Below are positions 17,090 through 26,263 of a DNA stretch of 64,000 nt, in pieces. This stretch comes from Shewanella sp. Arc9-LZ (lineage in GTDB: Bacteria > Pseudomonadota > Gammaproteobacteria > Enterobacterales > Shewanellaceae): the NCBI RefSeq assembly GCF_010092445.1, contig NZ_CP048031.1:1488001-1552000 (forward strand), written 5' to 3'. The position numbers were made by a program, and so were the translations under genes. The notes beneath the pieces are model-generated. The model made no database searches, was not told the origin of the DNA, and saw nothing but the letters and a program-made list of their open reading frames with translations. The number at the start of each line of letters is the position of its first letter. The stretch's first letter is position 1.

Positions 17090-18391
17090 ATGTATTTAGC
17101 ACGAGCGTTAACACATACAGATCATTCAGACTATGAGTTACCTGCGTCAGCTTCGTCTATCACTACAACTGATACAGCGGCTAAGTCGCCATCTACTGGG
17201 GCTAATTCAGTACAGCAGCGTAATGTGAATTTTGCTACCAGCTTTGCTACCAGCTTTGCTACCAGCTTTGCTACCAGCTTTGCTACCAGCTTTGCTACCA
17301 GCTTTGCTACCAGCTTAGCTACTAACTCAGTCACTAACTTAGCCACTAATTCTGCCACTCCCGTTATCAGTACTTATTCTAGTAAGGCCGCCAATATGTC
17401 AAATCAAATGGCGCATATTCTTCAAGCCATGCCATCTGGTGTGGTGATCCTTGATGGTGACGGTGTGGTTACGTTAGCCAATCCAGTTGCAACCGAACTA
17501 TTAGGACGACCTCTGCAGGGGGCTCGTTGGTTTGATATTATTCATCGCGCTTTTGCCCCACAAGATGATGACGGCCATGAAGTGTCGCTTAAAAATGGTC
17601 GACGGGTAAAATTGGCTATTACGCCATTAGCGCCTGAACCAGGGCAGTTGATTGTGTTAACCGATCTCACTGAAACCCGTTTATTGCAGAAAAACTTGTC
17701 TCATTTACAACGTTTATCGGCATTAGGCAAAATGGTGGCGACATTAGCACATCAAGTGCGCACCCCATTGTCTGCCGCTTTGCTGTATGCCTCTAATCTT
17801 GCTAGCCCTAAATTATCTGATTCTGCCAGGTCTAAGTTTCAATCTAAATTGGTCGACCGGCTTAATGAGCTAGAACGTCAAGTTAATGACATGTTGCTAA
17901 TGGCAAGGGGACGTCAAGATGGGATGGCTGAATCAGTCTCAATGGATGAAATCATTAACCAAGTGATGGCTAGCTGCGAACCGATTGCCGATAAAAAACA
18001 TTGCCAGCTTGTTGTTGAAGATACTTCACATTCATTGATGCTTGCCAATGCTAATGCACTTAGTTCTGCCGTTAATAATCTAGTGATGAATAGTATTGAA
18101 GCGGGCGCCACAAAAATAAAGGTCAGTGCCAGCGAGACACCTGATGGGCTATTGTTAGATGTCATCGACAATGGCAAAGGGCTCGAGCCGTCAATGCAAC
18201 AACAAATCCTTGAACCCTTTTTTACCACTAAAAGCCAGGGTACAGGGTTAGGTTTAGCGGTTGTGCAGTCGGTAGTGCGTAACCATGGTGGACAAATTCA
18301 ATTGTCGTGTAAGCCGGGTATGGGTTGCCATATTAGATTGAGCTTTCCACACATGAACAAAGCAAGTCATCAGGAGGTGAAGCGTGGCTGA
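17090..18391 (+). CDS. flrB: FlrB (FleS-type) flagellar sensor histidine kinase
   Basis: FlrB is the cytoplasmic kinase that phosphorylates FlrC to switch on class III flagellar genes. It has 433 residues. The N-terminal 100 residues are low-complexity and contain seven exact FATS repeats (residues 48-75) followed by degenerate LATN/VTN units. A PAS-like domain follows (QAMPSGVVILDGDGVVTLANPVATELLG), then the H box (LGKMVATLAHQVRTPLSAALLY) and the ATPase domain with DNGKGL, EPFFTTKSQGTGLGLAV. No membrane segment is evident. GACGGAGCGACC precedes the ATG. It overlaps flrC by 8 bp. The Thr/Ser-rich repeat is the odd part; the rest is standard. Confidence 0.94.
   Translation: MYLARALTHTDHSDYELPASASSITTTDTAAKSPSTGANSVQQRNVNFATSFATSFATSFATSFATSFATSFATSLATNSVTNLATNSATPVISTYSSKAANMSNQMAHILQAMPSGVVILDGDGVVTLANPVATELLGRPLQGARWFDIIHRAFAPQDDDGHEVSLKNGRRVKLAITPLAPEPGQLIVLTDLTETRLLQKNLSHLQRLSALGKMVATLAHQVRTPLSAALLYASNLASPKLSDSARSKFQSKLVDRLNELERQVNDMLLMARGRQDGMAESVSMDEIINQVMASCEPIADKKHCQLVVEDTSHSLMLANANALSSAVNNLVMNSIEAGATKIKVSASETPDGLLLDVIDNGKGLEPSMQQQILEPFFTTKSQGTGLGLAVVQSVVRNHGGQIQLSCKPGMGCHIRLSFPHMNKASHQEVKRG
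17231..17314 (+). repeat. Seven-copy 12-bp tandem repeat inside flrB
   Basis: Seven exact head-to-tail copies of TTTGCTACCAGC, in frame and encoding Phe-Ala-Thr-Ser. At least three degenerate units follow to about 17350 (TTAGCTACTAAC and similar). The unit is a multiple of three, so copy-number change would not break flrB. Confidence 0.97.
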
Positions 18392-19733
18392 AGCAAATAT
18401 TCTATTAGTTGAAGATGATGCTGATTTACGTGAGGCATTGCTTGATACCCTCATGCTTGCCCATTACGACTGTATTGATGTAGGTAGCGCTGAAGAGGCC
18501 ATTTTGGTCCTAAAAGCCAACCAATTTGATTTGGTGATTAGCGATGTGCAAATGGACGGTATTGGTGGCATGGGCTTGTTAAGCTATTTACAACAAAACC
18601 AACCTAAATTGCCAGTATTGTTAATGACCGCTTATGCCACTATTAACAGTGCCGTGAGTGCGATGAAATTAGGCGCGGTGGATTATCTTGCTAAACCGTT
18701 TGCGCCTGAAGTGTTATTGAATCAGGTGTCACGCTATTTACCTTTAAAACAAAATCATGATAAACCCGTGGTAGCAGATGAGAAAAGTTTAGCACTGTTG
18801 TCGCTGGCTCAACGGGTAGCTGTTTCAGATGCATCGGTAATGATCATGGGTCCTAGTGGCTCAGGTAAAGAAGTGTTAGCGCGTTATATTCATCAACATA
18901 GTCAACGCCATGATCAGCCTTTTATTGCGATTAACTGCGCAGCAATACCTGAAAATATGTTAGAAGCCACTTTATTTGGTTACGAAAAGGGTGCATTTAC
19001 TGGCGCTTATCAAGCATGTCCAGGCAAGTTTGAACAGGCTCAAGGCGGCACTATATTACTTGATGAAATATCTGAGATGGAACTTGGCTTACAAGCTAAA
19101 TTGCTCAGGGTATTACAAGAGCGTGAAGTAGAGCGTTTAGGTGGCCGTAAAACCATTAAACTTGATGTTCGAGTGTTGGCAACCTCAAACAGAGATTTAA
19201 AAGCGATGGCAACATCAGGTGAGTTTAGGGAAGATTTATACTATCGAATTAATGTGTTTCCGTTAACGTGGCCTGCATTGCATCAGCGTCCTGCAGATAT
19301 ATTACCGCTAGCGCGCCATTTGCTGATTAAACATGCTAAAGCATTTAATATGGCTTCTGTGCCTAAGCTTGATGATGCTGCCACTCGGCGTTTATTAACT
19401 CATCGTTGGCCGGGTAACGTGCGTGAGTTAGATAATGTTATTCAACGAGCGCTAATATTACGGGTTAATGATGATATTGGTGTCAATGACATTATTTTAG
19501 ATTGTGCCGATGTGAAGTTAGTTGCAACTGAATGTGTTGATGCGGATAAGCCAGCCGAAGTTGACGGTTTAGGTGACGAACTAAAAGCCCAGGAACATGT
19601 CATTATTTTAGAAACTCTAAATCAATGTCAGGGCAGTCGAAAAATGGTCGCTGAAAAGCTTGGTATAAGCGCCCGTACGCTACGTTATAAAATGGCCAAA
19701 ATGCGTGATATGGGTATTCAATTACCTGCTTAG
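18384..19733 (+). CDS. flrC: FlrC (FleR-type) flagellar response regulator, sigma-54 activator
   Basis: FlrC is the DNA-binding partner of FlrB and activates RpoN-dependent late-middle genes. Its 449 residues carry a receiver domain with phospho-acceptor D54 (VISDVQMDG), an acidic pair at D11/D12 and a K near residue 105 (LAKPFAPE). The AAA+ domain has Walker A GPSGSGKE, the sigma-54 loop GAFTGA and FREDLYYRINVFPL; a C-terminal Fis-type helix-turn-helix follows (MVAEKLGISARTLRYKMAKM). The start is GTG at 18384 with a near-perfect AGGAGGTG upstream, inside the end of flrB. Confidence 0.95.
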   Translation: MAEANILLVEDDADLREALLDTLMLAHYDCIDVGSAEEAILVLKANQFDLVISDVQMDGIGGMGLLSYLQQNQPKLPVLLMTAYATINSAVSAMKLGAVDYLAKPFAPEVLLNQVSRYLPLKQNHDKPVVADEKSLALLSLAQRVAVSDASVMIMGPSGSGKEVLARYIHQHSQRHDQPFIAINCAAIPENMLEATLFGYEKGAFTGAYQACPGKFEQAQGGTILLDEISEMELGLQAKLLRVLQEREVERLGGRKTIKLDVRVLATSNRDLKAMATSGEFREDLYYRINVFPLTWPALHQRPADILPLARHLLIKHAKAFNMASVPKLDDAATRRLLTHRWPGNVRELDNVIQRALILRVNDDIGVNDIILDCADVKLVATECVDADKPAEVDGLGDELKAQEHVIILETLNQCQGSRKMVAEKLGISARTLRYKMAKMRDMGIQLPA

Positions 19734-19805
19734 AGCAAATGTTGTCAGCAATTCGTTAGTTAACGTTATGATTTAATAGTTTAATTAAGTCTATTTTTTT
19801 ATTGT

Positions 19806-19863
19806 TAACCTACGCAAAAGTAACCTGTTTCATTTAATGGAGCGGTTACTTTTGCGTAGGTTA
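19806..19863. terminator. Long perfect hairpin between flrC and fliE
   Basis: A perfect 20-bp inverted repeat (TAACCTACGCAAAAGTAACC and its complement) separated by 18 nt, 72 bp after the flrC stop. It ends in TTATTTCTCC rather than a clean T run, so it may be a bidirectional terminator, an mRNA-end stabiliser or a dispersed palindromic element. Confidence 0.65.
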
Positions 19864-19903
19864 TTTCTCCTGTTATCTACTAATCGTCCACTAATTGTAA
19901 TAC

Positions 19904-19919
19904 TGGCACCTAAATTGCT
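19904..19919 (+). promoter_or_regulatory. Sigma-54-type promoter of fliE operon
   Basis: TGGCACCTAAATTGCT matches the RpoN consensus closely (TGGCAC and TTGCT, GG-N10-GC). It lies about 57 bp before the fliE ATG. Confidence 0.9.
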
Positions 19920-19975
19920 TTAACTCCTTATCAGTTATTGTTGTCGTCAAAAAGTCGACGAAAGGGAGTTACACC

Positions 19976-20317
19976 ATGCAGATTAGCGCAAATCAATTAA
20001 TGCAAGAAATGCAATCGCTTCGCGGCGAAATAGCCCCTTCTATTGGTTCATCTATTCGTCCTAACCTTACCCAGCAAGTCAATAACACCACTGGAGCTGA
20101 TTTCAGTCAGCTATTGTCTCAAGCGGTGGGTAGCGTCAATGAGCTGCAACAAGCATCATCAAGCTTAGCCACTCGTTTAGACATGGGCGACACCACGGTG
20201 ACGTTGTCTGATACCGTTATTGCGCGAGAGAAAGCCGGCGTTGCCTTTGAAGCAACGGTGCAAGTACGTAATAAGCTCGTCGATGCTTATAAAGAAATTA
20301 TGAGTATGCCTGTTTAG
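19976..20317 (+). CDS. fliE: FliE, MS-ring/rod junction protein
   Basis: FliE joins the MS ring to the rod and is one of the first exported proteins. The 113 residues include the conserved C-terminal half (DTTVTLSDTVIAREKAGVAFEATVQVRNKLVDAYKEIMSMPV), which ends in the diagnostic YKEIMxMPV. AAAGGGAG precedes the ATG. It is the first gene of a fliEFGHIJ unit under a sigma-54 promoter. Confidence 0.96.
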   Translation: MQISANQLMQEMQSLRGEIAPSIGSSIRPNLTQQVNNTTGADFSQLLSQAVGSVNELQQASSSLATRLDMGDTTVTLSDTVIAREKAGVAFEATVQVRNKLVDAYKEIMSMPV

Positions 20318-20376
20318 TCGCAGACGGTTTTGAGCACTAAATAACATAACAACATTAGATATAGCAGGTACGTATT

Positions 20377-22068
20377 GTGAGCACAGACATTATGGTAGGT
20401 TCGGGTTCAACAGCCGATGGCGGTGTCCAACAAGAGAACAAATCTGGACTTCTTGGTGGCGTTGGTGGTGCAGATATGATGCGTCAAGTCATCATGATTC
20501 TGGCATTAGCAATATGCCTTGCTATGGCTGTTTTTGTGATGATGTGGGCTCAAGAGCCTGATTATCGCCCACTTGGTAAAATGGAAACCGCTGAGATGAT
20601 CCTAGTCTTAGACGTGCTTGATAAAAACCAAATCGATTATCAAATTAACGTCGATGTGGTTAAAGTGCCTGAAGATAAGTATCAAGAAGTTAAATTACTG
20701 CTCAGCCGTGCCGGTATTCAAAGTAGTACTCAAGCAAATGATTACTTAAACCAAGATAGTGGTTTTGGTGTCAGTCAGCGTATGGAACAAGCACGCTTAA
20801 AACAAAGCCAAGAACAAAACCTAGCCAGAGCCATTGAAGAGTTAAAAAGCATTAGTCGTGCGAAAGTGATATTAGCATTACCAAAAGAAAATGTTTTTGC
20901 CCGAAATGCATCTAAACCCAGTGCCACAGTGGTCGTTAATGTGCGTCGTGGTGGTTTGGGCCAGGAAGAGATTGATGCCATTGTTGATATCGTAGGCTCT
21001 GCTGTTCAAGGGCTTGAACCTACTCGTGTGACGGTAACCGATTCAAATGGGCGCTTACTCAATTCAGGTAGTCAAGATGGCGCGTCTTCTAGAGCACGTC
21101 GCGAGCAAGAGCTCGTACAACAGCAAGAGGCTGAATACCGTAAAAAAATCGAATCAATCTTAATGCCAATTTTAGGACCTGAGAATTTTACTTCTCAAGT
21201 CGATGTGAATATGAACTTTACCGCAGTAGAGCAAACCGCGAAGCGTTTCTCTCCTGATTTACCGGCGATTCGCAGTGAAATGATCATTGAGAGAAATTCG
21301 TCTGGTCAAAACTCTGGCGGTATTCCAGGTGCGCTAAGTAATCAACCGCCGATGGAATCTGATATTCCGCAAGTGGCAGGTGAAGCAACAACCTCAACCA
21401 TGTCTGGTGACTCATCAAAAGAAGCCACGCGTAATTATGAATTAGACACTACCATTAGCCATACCCGTCAACAAATTGGGGTCGTTCGTCGTGTTAGTGT
21501 GTCTGTTGCGATTAATTTTAAACCTGGCCAAGTCGATGAGAACGGCCAAGTCACTCGCGTGCCGAGAACAGAACAAGAATTAACTAATATTCGCCGCTTA
21601 TTAGAAGGCGCGGTAGGTTTTAGTACCCAGCGTGGTGATGCGCTAGAAGTGGTAACGGTTCCGTTTATGGACCAGTTAATTGAAGTGTTACCTGAGCCAG
21701 ATATGTGGGAGCAGCCTTGGTTCTGGCGCGCGATTAAATTGGCATTAGGTGCAATTGTTATTTTAGTACTCATTCTGGCCGTAGTTCGACCTATGCTTAA
21801 GAAGCTAACCAATCCCAATGGCATCAACATGCCTGACGATATTCGTCCAGGACATGAGTTAGCTGAAATTGAAGATCAGTATGCCGCAGATACCTTAGGT
21901 ATGCTTAATACCAAAGAGGCGGAATACAGTTATGCCGATGATGGGTCAATTCAAATACCTAATTTGCATAAAGATGATGATATGATTAAAGCAATTAGAG
22001 CGTTAGTGGCAAATGAGCCTGAGCTTTCCACTCAAGTGATTAAAAACTGGTTACAAGACAATGGCTAA
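20377..22068 (+). CDS. fliF: FliF, flagellar MS-ring protein
   Basis: FliF forms the inner-membrane MS ring, the base of the rotor. It has 563 residues with two transmembrane segments, about residues 31-52 (IMILALAICLAMAVFVMMW) and 447-470 (LALGAIVILVLILAVV). These enclose a periplasmic domain with the secretin-like RBM motifs (QARLKQSQEQNLARAIEELKSI). The cytoplasmic C-terminus (AIRALVANEPELSTQVIKNWL) binds FliG. The start is GTG at 20377 with AGCAGG upstream; an in-frame ATG at 20392 is an alternative. It overlaps fliG by 8 bp. Confidence 0.97.
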   Translation: MSTDIMVGSGSTADGGVQQENKSGLLGGVGGADMMRQVIMILALAICLAMAVFVMMWAQEPDYRPLGKMETAEMILVLDVLDKNQIDYQINVDVVKVPEDKYQEVKLLLSRAGIQSSTQANDYLNQDSGFGVSQRMEQARLKQSQEQNLARAIEELKSISRAKVILALPKENVFARNASKPSATVVVNVRRGGLGQEEIDAIVDIVGSAVQGLEPTRVTVTDSNGRLLNSGSQDGASSRARREQELVQQQEAEYRKKIESILMPILGPENFTSQVDVNMNFTAVEQTAKRFSPDLPAIRSEMIIERNSSGQNSGGIPGALSNQPPMESDIPQVAGEATTSTMSGDSSKEATRNYELDTTISHTRQQIGVVRRVSVSVAINFKPGQVDENGQVTRVPRTEQELTNIRRLLEGAVGFSTQRGDALEVVTVPFMDQLIEVLPEPDMWEQPWFWRAIKLALGAIVILVLILAVVRPMLKKLTNPNGINMPDDIRPGHELAEIEDQYAADTLGMLNTKEAEYSYADDGSIQIPNLHKDDDMIKAIRALVANEPELSTQVIKNWLQDNG

Positions 22069-23116
22069 TGAAAAAAAAGATAAAGCAGCTAAAGCAGAGA
22101 AATCAACAGCATTTGACCCTGAGTTAATTACTGGTGTTGAAAAAACGGCTATTTTGCTGCTCAGCTTGAGTGAAGCAGATGCGGCGTCAATTTTAAAACA
22201 CTTAGAGCCTAAGCAAGTGCAAAAAGTGGGTATGGCGATGGCAGCAATGGATGACTTTGGTCAAGAAAAGGTCATTGGCGTTCACCAATTATTTTTAGAC
22301 GATATTCAAAAGTTTTCTTCTATTGGTTTTAACAGTGAAGAATTCGTCCGTAAAGCGTTAACTGCAGCATTGGGTGAAGATAAAGCCGGTAATTTAATTG
22401 AACAAATTATCATGGGCAGCGGAGCTAAAGGTCTGGATTCATTAAAATGGATGGATGCACGTCAAGTGGCCACCATTATTCAAAATGAACATCCGCAGAT
22501 TCAAACAATTGTATTATCGTATTTAGAACCCGATCAAGCTGCTGAGATTTTTAGTCAGTTCCCTGAAAATACCCGTTTAGATTTGATGATGCGTATTGCC
22601 AATCTTGAAGAAGTTCAGCCTGCTGCATTGCAAGAATTAAACGACATTATGGAAAAACAATTTGCGGGTCAAGGCGGTGCGCAAGCGGCTAAAATGGGTG
22701 GCCTAAAAGCGGCTGCTAATATCATGAACTACCTCGATACCGGTGTTGAGAGTCAAATCATGGAAACCATGCGTGAGTCAGATGAAGAAATGGCGCAGCA
22801 AATACAAGACATGATGTTTGTGTTTGAAAACCTCATTGACGTTGACGACCGCGGTATTCAGGCATTGTTACGAGAAGTACAGCAAGATGTGCTGATGAAA
22901 GCACTCAAAGGTGCGGACGAAGCGTTGAAAGAGAAAATTTTGGGTAATATGTCTAAACGTGCAGCTGAATTGCTCCGTGACGACTTAGAAGCTATGGGAC
23001 CCATCCGTATTAGTGAAGTTGAAGTGGCACAAAAAGAAATTCTGTCTATTGCCCGTCGACTCAGTGACAGTGGTGAGATTATGCTAGGCGGCGGCGGTGG
23101 TGACGAGTTCTTGTAA
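22061..23116 (+). CDS. fliG: FliG, flagellar motor switch protein
   Basis: FliG is the rotor protein that contacts the stator and generates torque. The 351-residue sequence has a charged N-terminal tail, then the N domain that binds FliF (GVEKTAILLLSLSEADAASILKHL). The middle domain carries the EHPQ motif (NEHPQIQTIVLSYL), and the C-terminal domain has the charged torque helix (LMKALKGADEALKEKILGNM followed by SKRAAELLRDDLE). The C-terminus is rich in glycine (GGGGGDEFL). The ATG lies inside the end of fliF, indicating coupled translation. Confidence 0.97.
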   Translation: MANEKKDKAAKAEKSTAFDPELITGVEKTAILLLSLSEADAASILKHLEPKQVQKVGMAMAAMDDFGQEKVIGVHQLFLDDIQKFSSIGFNSEEFVRKALTAALGEDKAGNLIEQIIMGSGAKGLDSLKWMDARQVATIIQNEHPQIQTIVLSYLEPDQAAEIFSQFPENTRLDLMMRIANLEEVQPAALQELNDIMEKQFAGQGGAQAAKMGGLKAAANIMNYLDTGVESQIMETMRESDEEMAQQIQDMMFVFENLIDVDDRGIQALLREVQQDVLMKALKGADEALKEKILGNMSKRAAELLRDDLEAMGPIRISEVEVAQKEILSIARRLSDSGEIMLGGGGGDEFL

Positions 23117-23118
23117 CC

Positions 23119-23193
23119 ATGCGCATATTCATTAGTGTGACAGTACTGGCGGGTATTTCTATTTGGATATCTGTCAGCTATCTGTATTATTAG
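23119..23193 (+). CDS. Possible 24-residue single-TM peptide after fliG
   Basis: A short frame beginning two bases after the fliG stop encodes a hydrophobic peptide that would form one membrane helix (RIFISVTVLAGISIWISVSY, then LYY). There is no ribosome site of its own; expression would depend on reinitiation after fliG. I do not recognise it and short hydrophobic frames arise by chance, so the call is tentative. Confidence 0.25.
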   Translation: MRIFISVTVLAGISIWISVSYLYY

Positions 23194-23199
23194 GTTGTT

Positions 23200-23227
23200 A
23201 GTAGTACTCTTAATATTGTGTACTACT
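23200..23227 (+). terminator. Weak hairpin upstream of fliH
   Basis: An 8-bp stem (AGTAGTAC / GTACTACT) with a 12-nt AT-rich loop, followed by a T-rich tract (GTTAATATTTTTGTTTT). It lies inside the fliEFGHIJ unit, so if active it would attenuate rather than stop transcription into fliH. Confidence 0.4.
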
Positions 23228-23278
23228 GTTAATATTTTTGTTTTGAGCCAATGTTTTTAACAACACAAGTGATGAATT

Positions 23279-24490
23279 ATGCCTGAATCAAAACCGCCTA
23301 AAGATGCACTCACTACCGATAGCGAGGCTGAATTTAGTCATTGGCAGCTACCTGATATTACCAAAGATAGCAGTCTAGAACCTTCAAATTTTTTTGGACA
23401 TTTCGCTGAAGCTCACACACCTAGTCCTGTTACTGGGGCTGAGAAGTCTATGGCGCCACCGACGATGGCGCAAATTGAAGAGATTCGTGCTGCAGCTGAG
23501 CAAGAAGGGTTTGAACAGGGTAAGCAAAACGGTCATCAACAAGGATTAGAGCAAGGGCGTTTAGAAGGACTAGAGCAAGGTCATCAACAAGGTTTTACTC
23601 AAGGCGAGCAACAAGGATTAGACGCTGGGCAAATTAAAGCCAATGAGCTTATAGCACAACTTAACCACATTATTTCCCAATTCGAGTTGCCATTATCCAT
23701 CTTAGATAATGAAATTGAAGCGGAATTGTTGGCCATGACAATCAGTTTAGCCAAATCGGTTATCGGCCATGAGCTTAAGACTCATCCAGAGCATATATTA
23801 TCGGCGCTACGCCAAGGCGTTGACGCACTTCCATTAAAAGAACAGTTAGTTAAACTACGCTTTAACCAGGCTGATGCTGAACTCGTAAACCAATGTTACA
23901 GTGCCGAGCAACTGCAAAAAAATCAGTGGCAAATCGATATCGATCCGACGTTATCTAATGGTGACTGTATGATTGAAAGCGTTCGTTCTGCTGTCGATTT
24001 ACGTGTAGAACAGCGTATTAACCAAGTGTTTAGTGAATTAGACGCTCAATCAAATCAGTTAGCAAAAAATGTGCAGCAGCAAAAATCAACTCATCCACAA
24101 TATCAAACCACAGCAGTCGATAATTTCAATGAACATCAGCAAGCAGCTGAACTTGCTGGTAGAACCGATAGTACTAGTCGAGCTGATAAAGCAGATATTG
24201 GCCAAGATCATTTTACAGATCATCAGTCAGAGCTGGGTGCTGATGCGGTTACTGAACCGTTAGTTCAACAAATTGATACTTCTTCGGCTGCGTCAATCGA
24301 TGCTGAAGACTCTGATGTTGTTGATTCTGATGCCGGTGTAACTCTCGATACAAGCACGACGTTCAATACAAGTGCGCCTCTTAATTCAAATGCACAAGCC
24401 GATACCTCAACAGCTGGTAAAATGGTTGATGCTCAGCAACAGACGAAAGACCTATCTCAAGGAAATACCGATGAGCACTCGTCAACATAA
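23279..24490 (+). CDS. fliH: FliH, flagellar export ATPase regulator (long form)
   Basis: FliH binds the FliI ATPase and links it to the export gate and C ring. This copy has 403 residues, longer than the 230-340 common in the family. A glycine occurs at every fourth position from residue 77 to 117 (11 glycines, GxxxG repeat), the hallmark FliH helix. The globular part follows ([30 protein letters not shown], then [21 protein letters not shown]). The last 150 or so residues are a Gln/Asp/Ser/Thr-rich extension of low complexity. The stop lies 20 bp inside fliI. Identification is firm; the extension is the unusual part. Confidence 0.93.
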   Translation: MPESKPPKDALTTDSEAEFSHWQLPDITKDSSLEPSNFFGHFAEAHTPSPVTGAEKSMAPPTMAQIEEIRAAAEQEGFEQGKQNGHQQGLEQGRLEGLEQGHQQGFTQGEQQGLDAGQIKANELIAQLNHIISQFELPLSILDNEIEAELLAMTISLAKSVIGHELKTHPEHILSALRQGVDALPLKEQLVKLRFNQADAELVNQCYSAEQLQKNQWQIDIDPTLSNGDCMIESVRSAVDLRVEQRINQVFSELDAQSNQLAKNVQQQKSTHPQYQTTAVDNFNEHQQAAELAGRTDSTSRADKADIGQDHFTDHQSELGADAVTEPLVQQIDTSSAASIDAEDSDVVDSDAGVTLDTSTTFNTSAPLNSNAQADTSTAGKMVDAQQQTKDLSQGNTDEHSST

Positions 24491-25811
24491 ACTACTGAAC
24501 AAATTCGCGGTACATCATAAACACGTGTTACCGCTGCGACCAGTTGCAAGCGGCCAGTTAGTTAGGGTAGTTGGTTTAACGCTTGAAGCGACTGGATGCC
24601 GCGCGCCTGTTGGTAGTTTATGCTCTATTGAAACCATGGTTGGCGAGTTGGTTGCTGAGGTTGTCGGCTTTGATGACAAATTACTGTATTTAATGCCTAT
24701 TGAAGAGCTCAGAGGCGTTTTACCAGGTGCCCGTGTAAAGCCTTTAGGTGAACAATCAGGATTAAATGTAGGCTTATCATTATTAGGCAGAGTATTAGAC
24801 GGTAGCGGCGTGCCGTTAGATGGTTTAGGCCCGCTTAATACAGATCAACATGCATCGCGTCATGGTCCTTATATTAATCCATTATCTCGACGAGCGATTA
24901 CTGAACCGTTAGATGTCGGCGTTCGTGCCATCAACTCGATGTTAACGGTTGGTAAAGGGCAGCGAATGGGCTTGTTTGCTGGTTCTGGTGTGGGTAAAAG
25001 TGTCCTGCTTGGCATGATGACACGAGGATCGAAAGCCGACATTATTGTGGTGGGGTTAGTGGGCGAGCGTGGTCGTGAAGTTAAAGAGTTTATCGAAGAA
25101 ATTTTATGTAAAGAAGGCCGTGCGCGCTCAGTCGTTGTGGCGGCACCAGCGGATACGTCCCCGTTAATGCGTTTACGAGCCTGTGAAACTTCCACGCGTA
25201 TCGCCGAGTATTTTAGAGATTTAGGTTACGATGTATTATTGCTGATGGACAGTTTAACGCGTTACGCACAAGCACAACGAGAAGTCGCTCTTGCTGTCGG
25301 CGAGCCACCTGCAACCAAAGGCTATCCACCTTCAGTATTCGCTAAGTTACCTCGTCTGGTCGAGCGAGCGGGTAATGGCGGAGCCGGACAAGGTTCAATT
25401 ACCGCTTTTTATACGGTATTAACCGAAGGTGACGACCAACAAGATCCTATCGCCGATGCTTCTCGAGCAATTTTAGATGGTCATATTGTATTATCTCGTC
25501 AGCTTGCTGATTCGGGCCATTATCCCGCTATTGATGTAGAAGCATCGATTAGCCGTGTCGCGCCAATGGTGATAAGTGAAGAACATTTAGAAGCGATGCG
25601 TAAAGTTAAACAGATGTATTCGCTGTATCAGCAAAATCGCGATCTGATTTCAATTGGGGCCTACTCACAAGGCAGCGATCCTAGGATTGATAATGCCATA
25701 CGCTTACAACCTGCAATGAATGCCTTTTTGCGGCAGGGGTTTAAAGACCCGGTGACGTTTGAAGAAAGCCGAGTCATGTTGACTCAAATTGCCGCACAGT
25801 GTCAGGGATAA
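24471..25811 (+). CDS. fliI: FliI, flagellar type III export ATPase
   Basis: FliI is the F1-beta-like hexameric ATPase of the flagellar export apparatus. The start [21 protein letters not shown] at 24471 has AAGGAAATACCG upstream and gives 446 residues, the usual length; a longer frame opening at 24372 lies inside fliH and is rejected. Walker A is [11 protein letters not shown] (about residues 166-176), Walker B is [21 protein letters not shown], and [24 protein letters not shown] is the family signature. It overlaps fliH by 20 bp and fliJ follows. Confidence 0.97.
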   Translation: MSTRQHKLLNKFAVHHKHVLPLRPVASGQLVRVVGLTLEATGCRAPVGSLCSIETMVGELVAEVVGFDDKLLYLMPIEELRGVLPGARVKPLGEQSGLNVGLSLLGRVLDGSGVPLDGLGPLNTDQHASRHGPYINPLSRRAITEPLDVGVRAINSMLTVGKGQRMGLFAGSGVGKSVLLGMMTRGSKADIIVVGLVGERGREVKEFIEEILCKEGRARSVVVAAPADTSPLMRLRACETSTRIAEYFRDLGYDVLLLMDSLTRYAQAQREVALAVGEPPATKGYPPSVFAKLPRLVERAGNGGAGQGSITAFYTVLTEGDDQQDPIADASRAILDGHIVLSRQLADSGHYPAIDVEASISRVAPMVISEEHLEAMRKVKQMYSLYQQNRDLISIGAYSQGSDPRIDNAIRLQPAMNAFLRQGFKDPVTFEESRVMLTQIAAQCQG

Positions 25812-25816
25812 TATCA

Positions 25817-26263
25817 ATGACTCGAACTGACCCACTACTGACGGTATTGAAGTTAGCTACCGCAGCAGAAGACCAAGCGGCATTACAGCTTAAGTCTGCG
25901 CAATTTGAAAAACAAAAACGCCAGGGGCAGTTGGACGCGCTAAACAACTATCGTTTAGATTATATGAAGCAGATGGAAGGGCACACAGGGACTACATTAC
26001 GTGCTAACCAATACCATCAATTTCATCAATTTATTCGCCAAGTCGATAGCGCTATTACCCAGCAAGTTGCCGCGGTTAAAGATGCTGAAAAACAAGTCGG
26101 TTATCGTCAAATTCATTGGCAAGAAAAACAACAAAAACGCAAAGCGGTAGAGATGCTATTAAGCCAAAAAGCAACTAAAGCTATGGTGATAGAAGCTAAG
26201 CGCGAACAAAAAATGTCGGATGAATTTGCTATGCAGCAATATTTTCGCCGAAATCTTAAATAA
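25817..26263 (+). CDS. fliJ: FliJ, export apparatus stalk/chaperone-escort protein
   Basis: FliJ is the coiled-coil stalk of the FliI ring and recycles export chaperones. The ATG at 25817 follows CAGGGATAATATCA and gives 148 residues, the typical size; the GTG at 25799 inside fliI is less likely. The sequence is almost entirely charged helix (AEDQAALQLKSAQFEKQKRQGQLDALNNYRLDYMKQ), as in the family. Weak sequence conservation means the call leans on position after fliI plus the coiled coil. It closes the fliEFGHIJ unit. Confidence 0.9.
   Translation: MTRTDPLLTVLKLATAAEDQAALQLKSAQFEKQKRQGQLDALNNYRLDYMKQMEGHTGTTLRANQYHQFHQFIRQVDSAITQQVAAVKDAEKQVGYRQIHWQEKQQKRKAVEMLLSQKATKAMVIEAKREQKMSDEFAMQQYFRRNLK

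Noticed and set aside
17231..17314. CRISPR-like array
   Set aside because: The units are contiguous 12-bp tandem copies without spacers and are in frame within a gene.
17131..17358. Reverse-strand frame coding a repetitive KLVAKLVAK peptide that looks amphipathic/antimicrobial-like
   Set aside because: It is the antisense reading of the 12-bp repeat in flrB; no ribosome site, and the sense strand is a well-conserved kinase gene.
24372..24470. N-terminal extension of FliI inside fliH
   Set aside because: The extension lies within the fliH tail; the internal ATG at 24471 has a good ribosome site and gives the standard FliI length and start.
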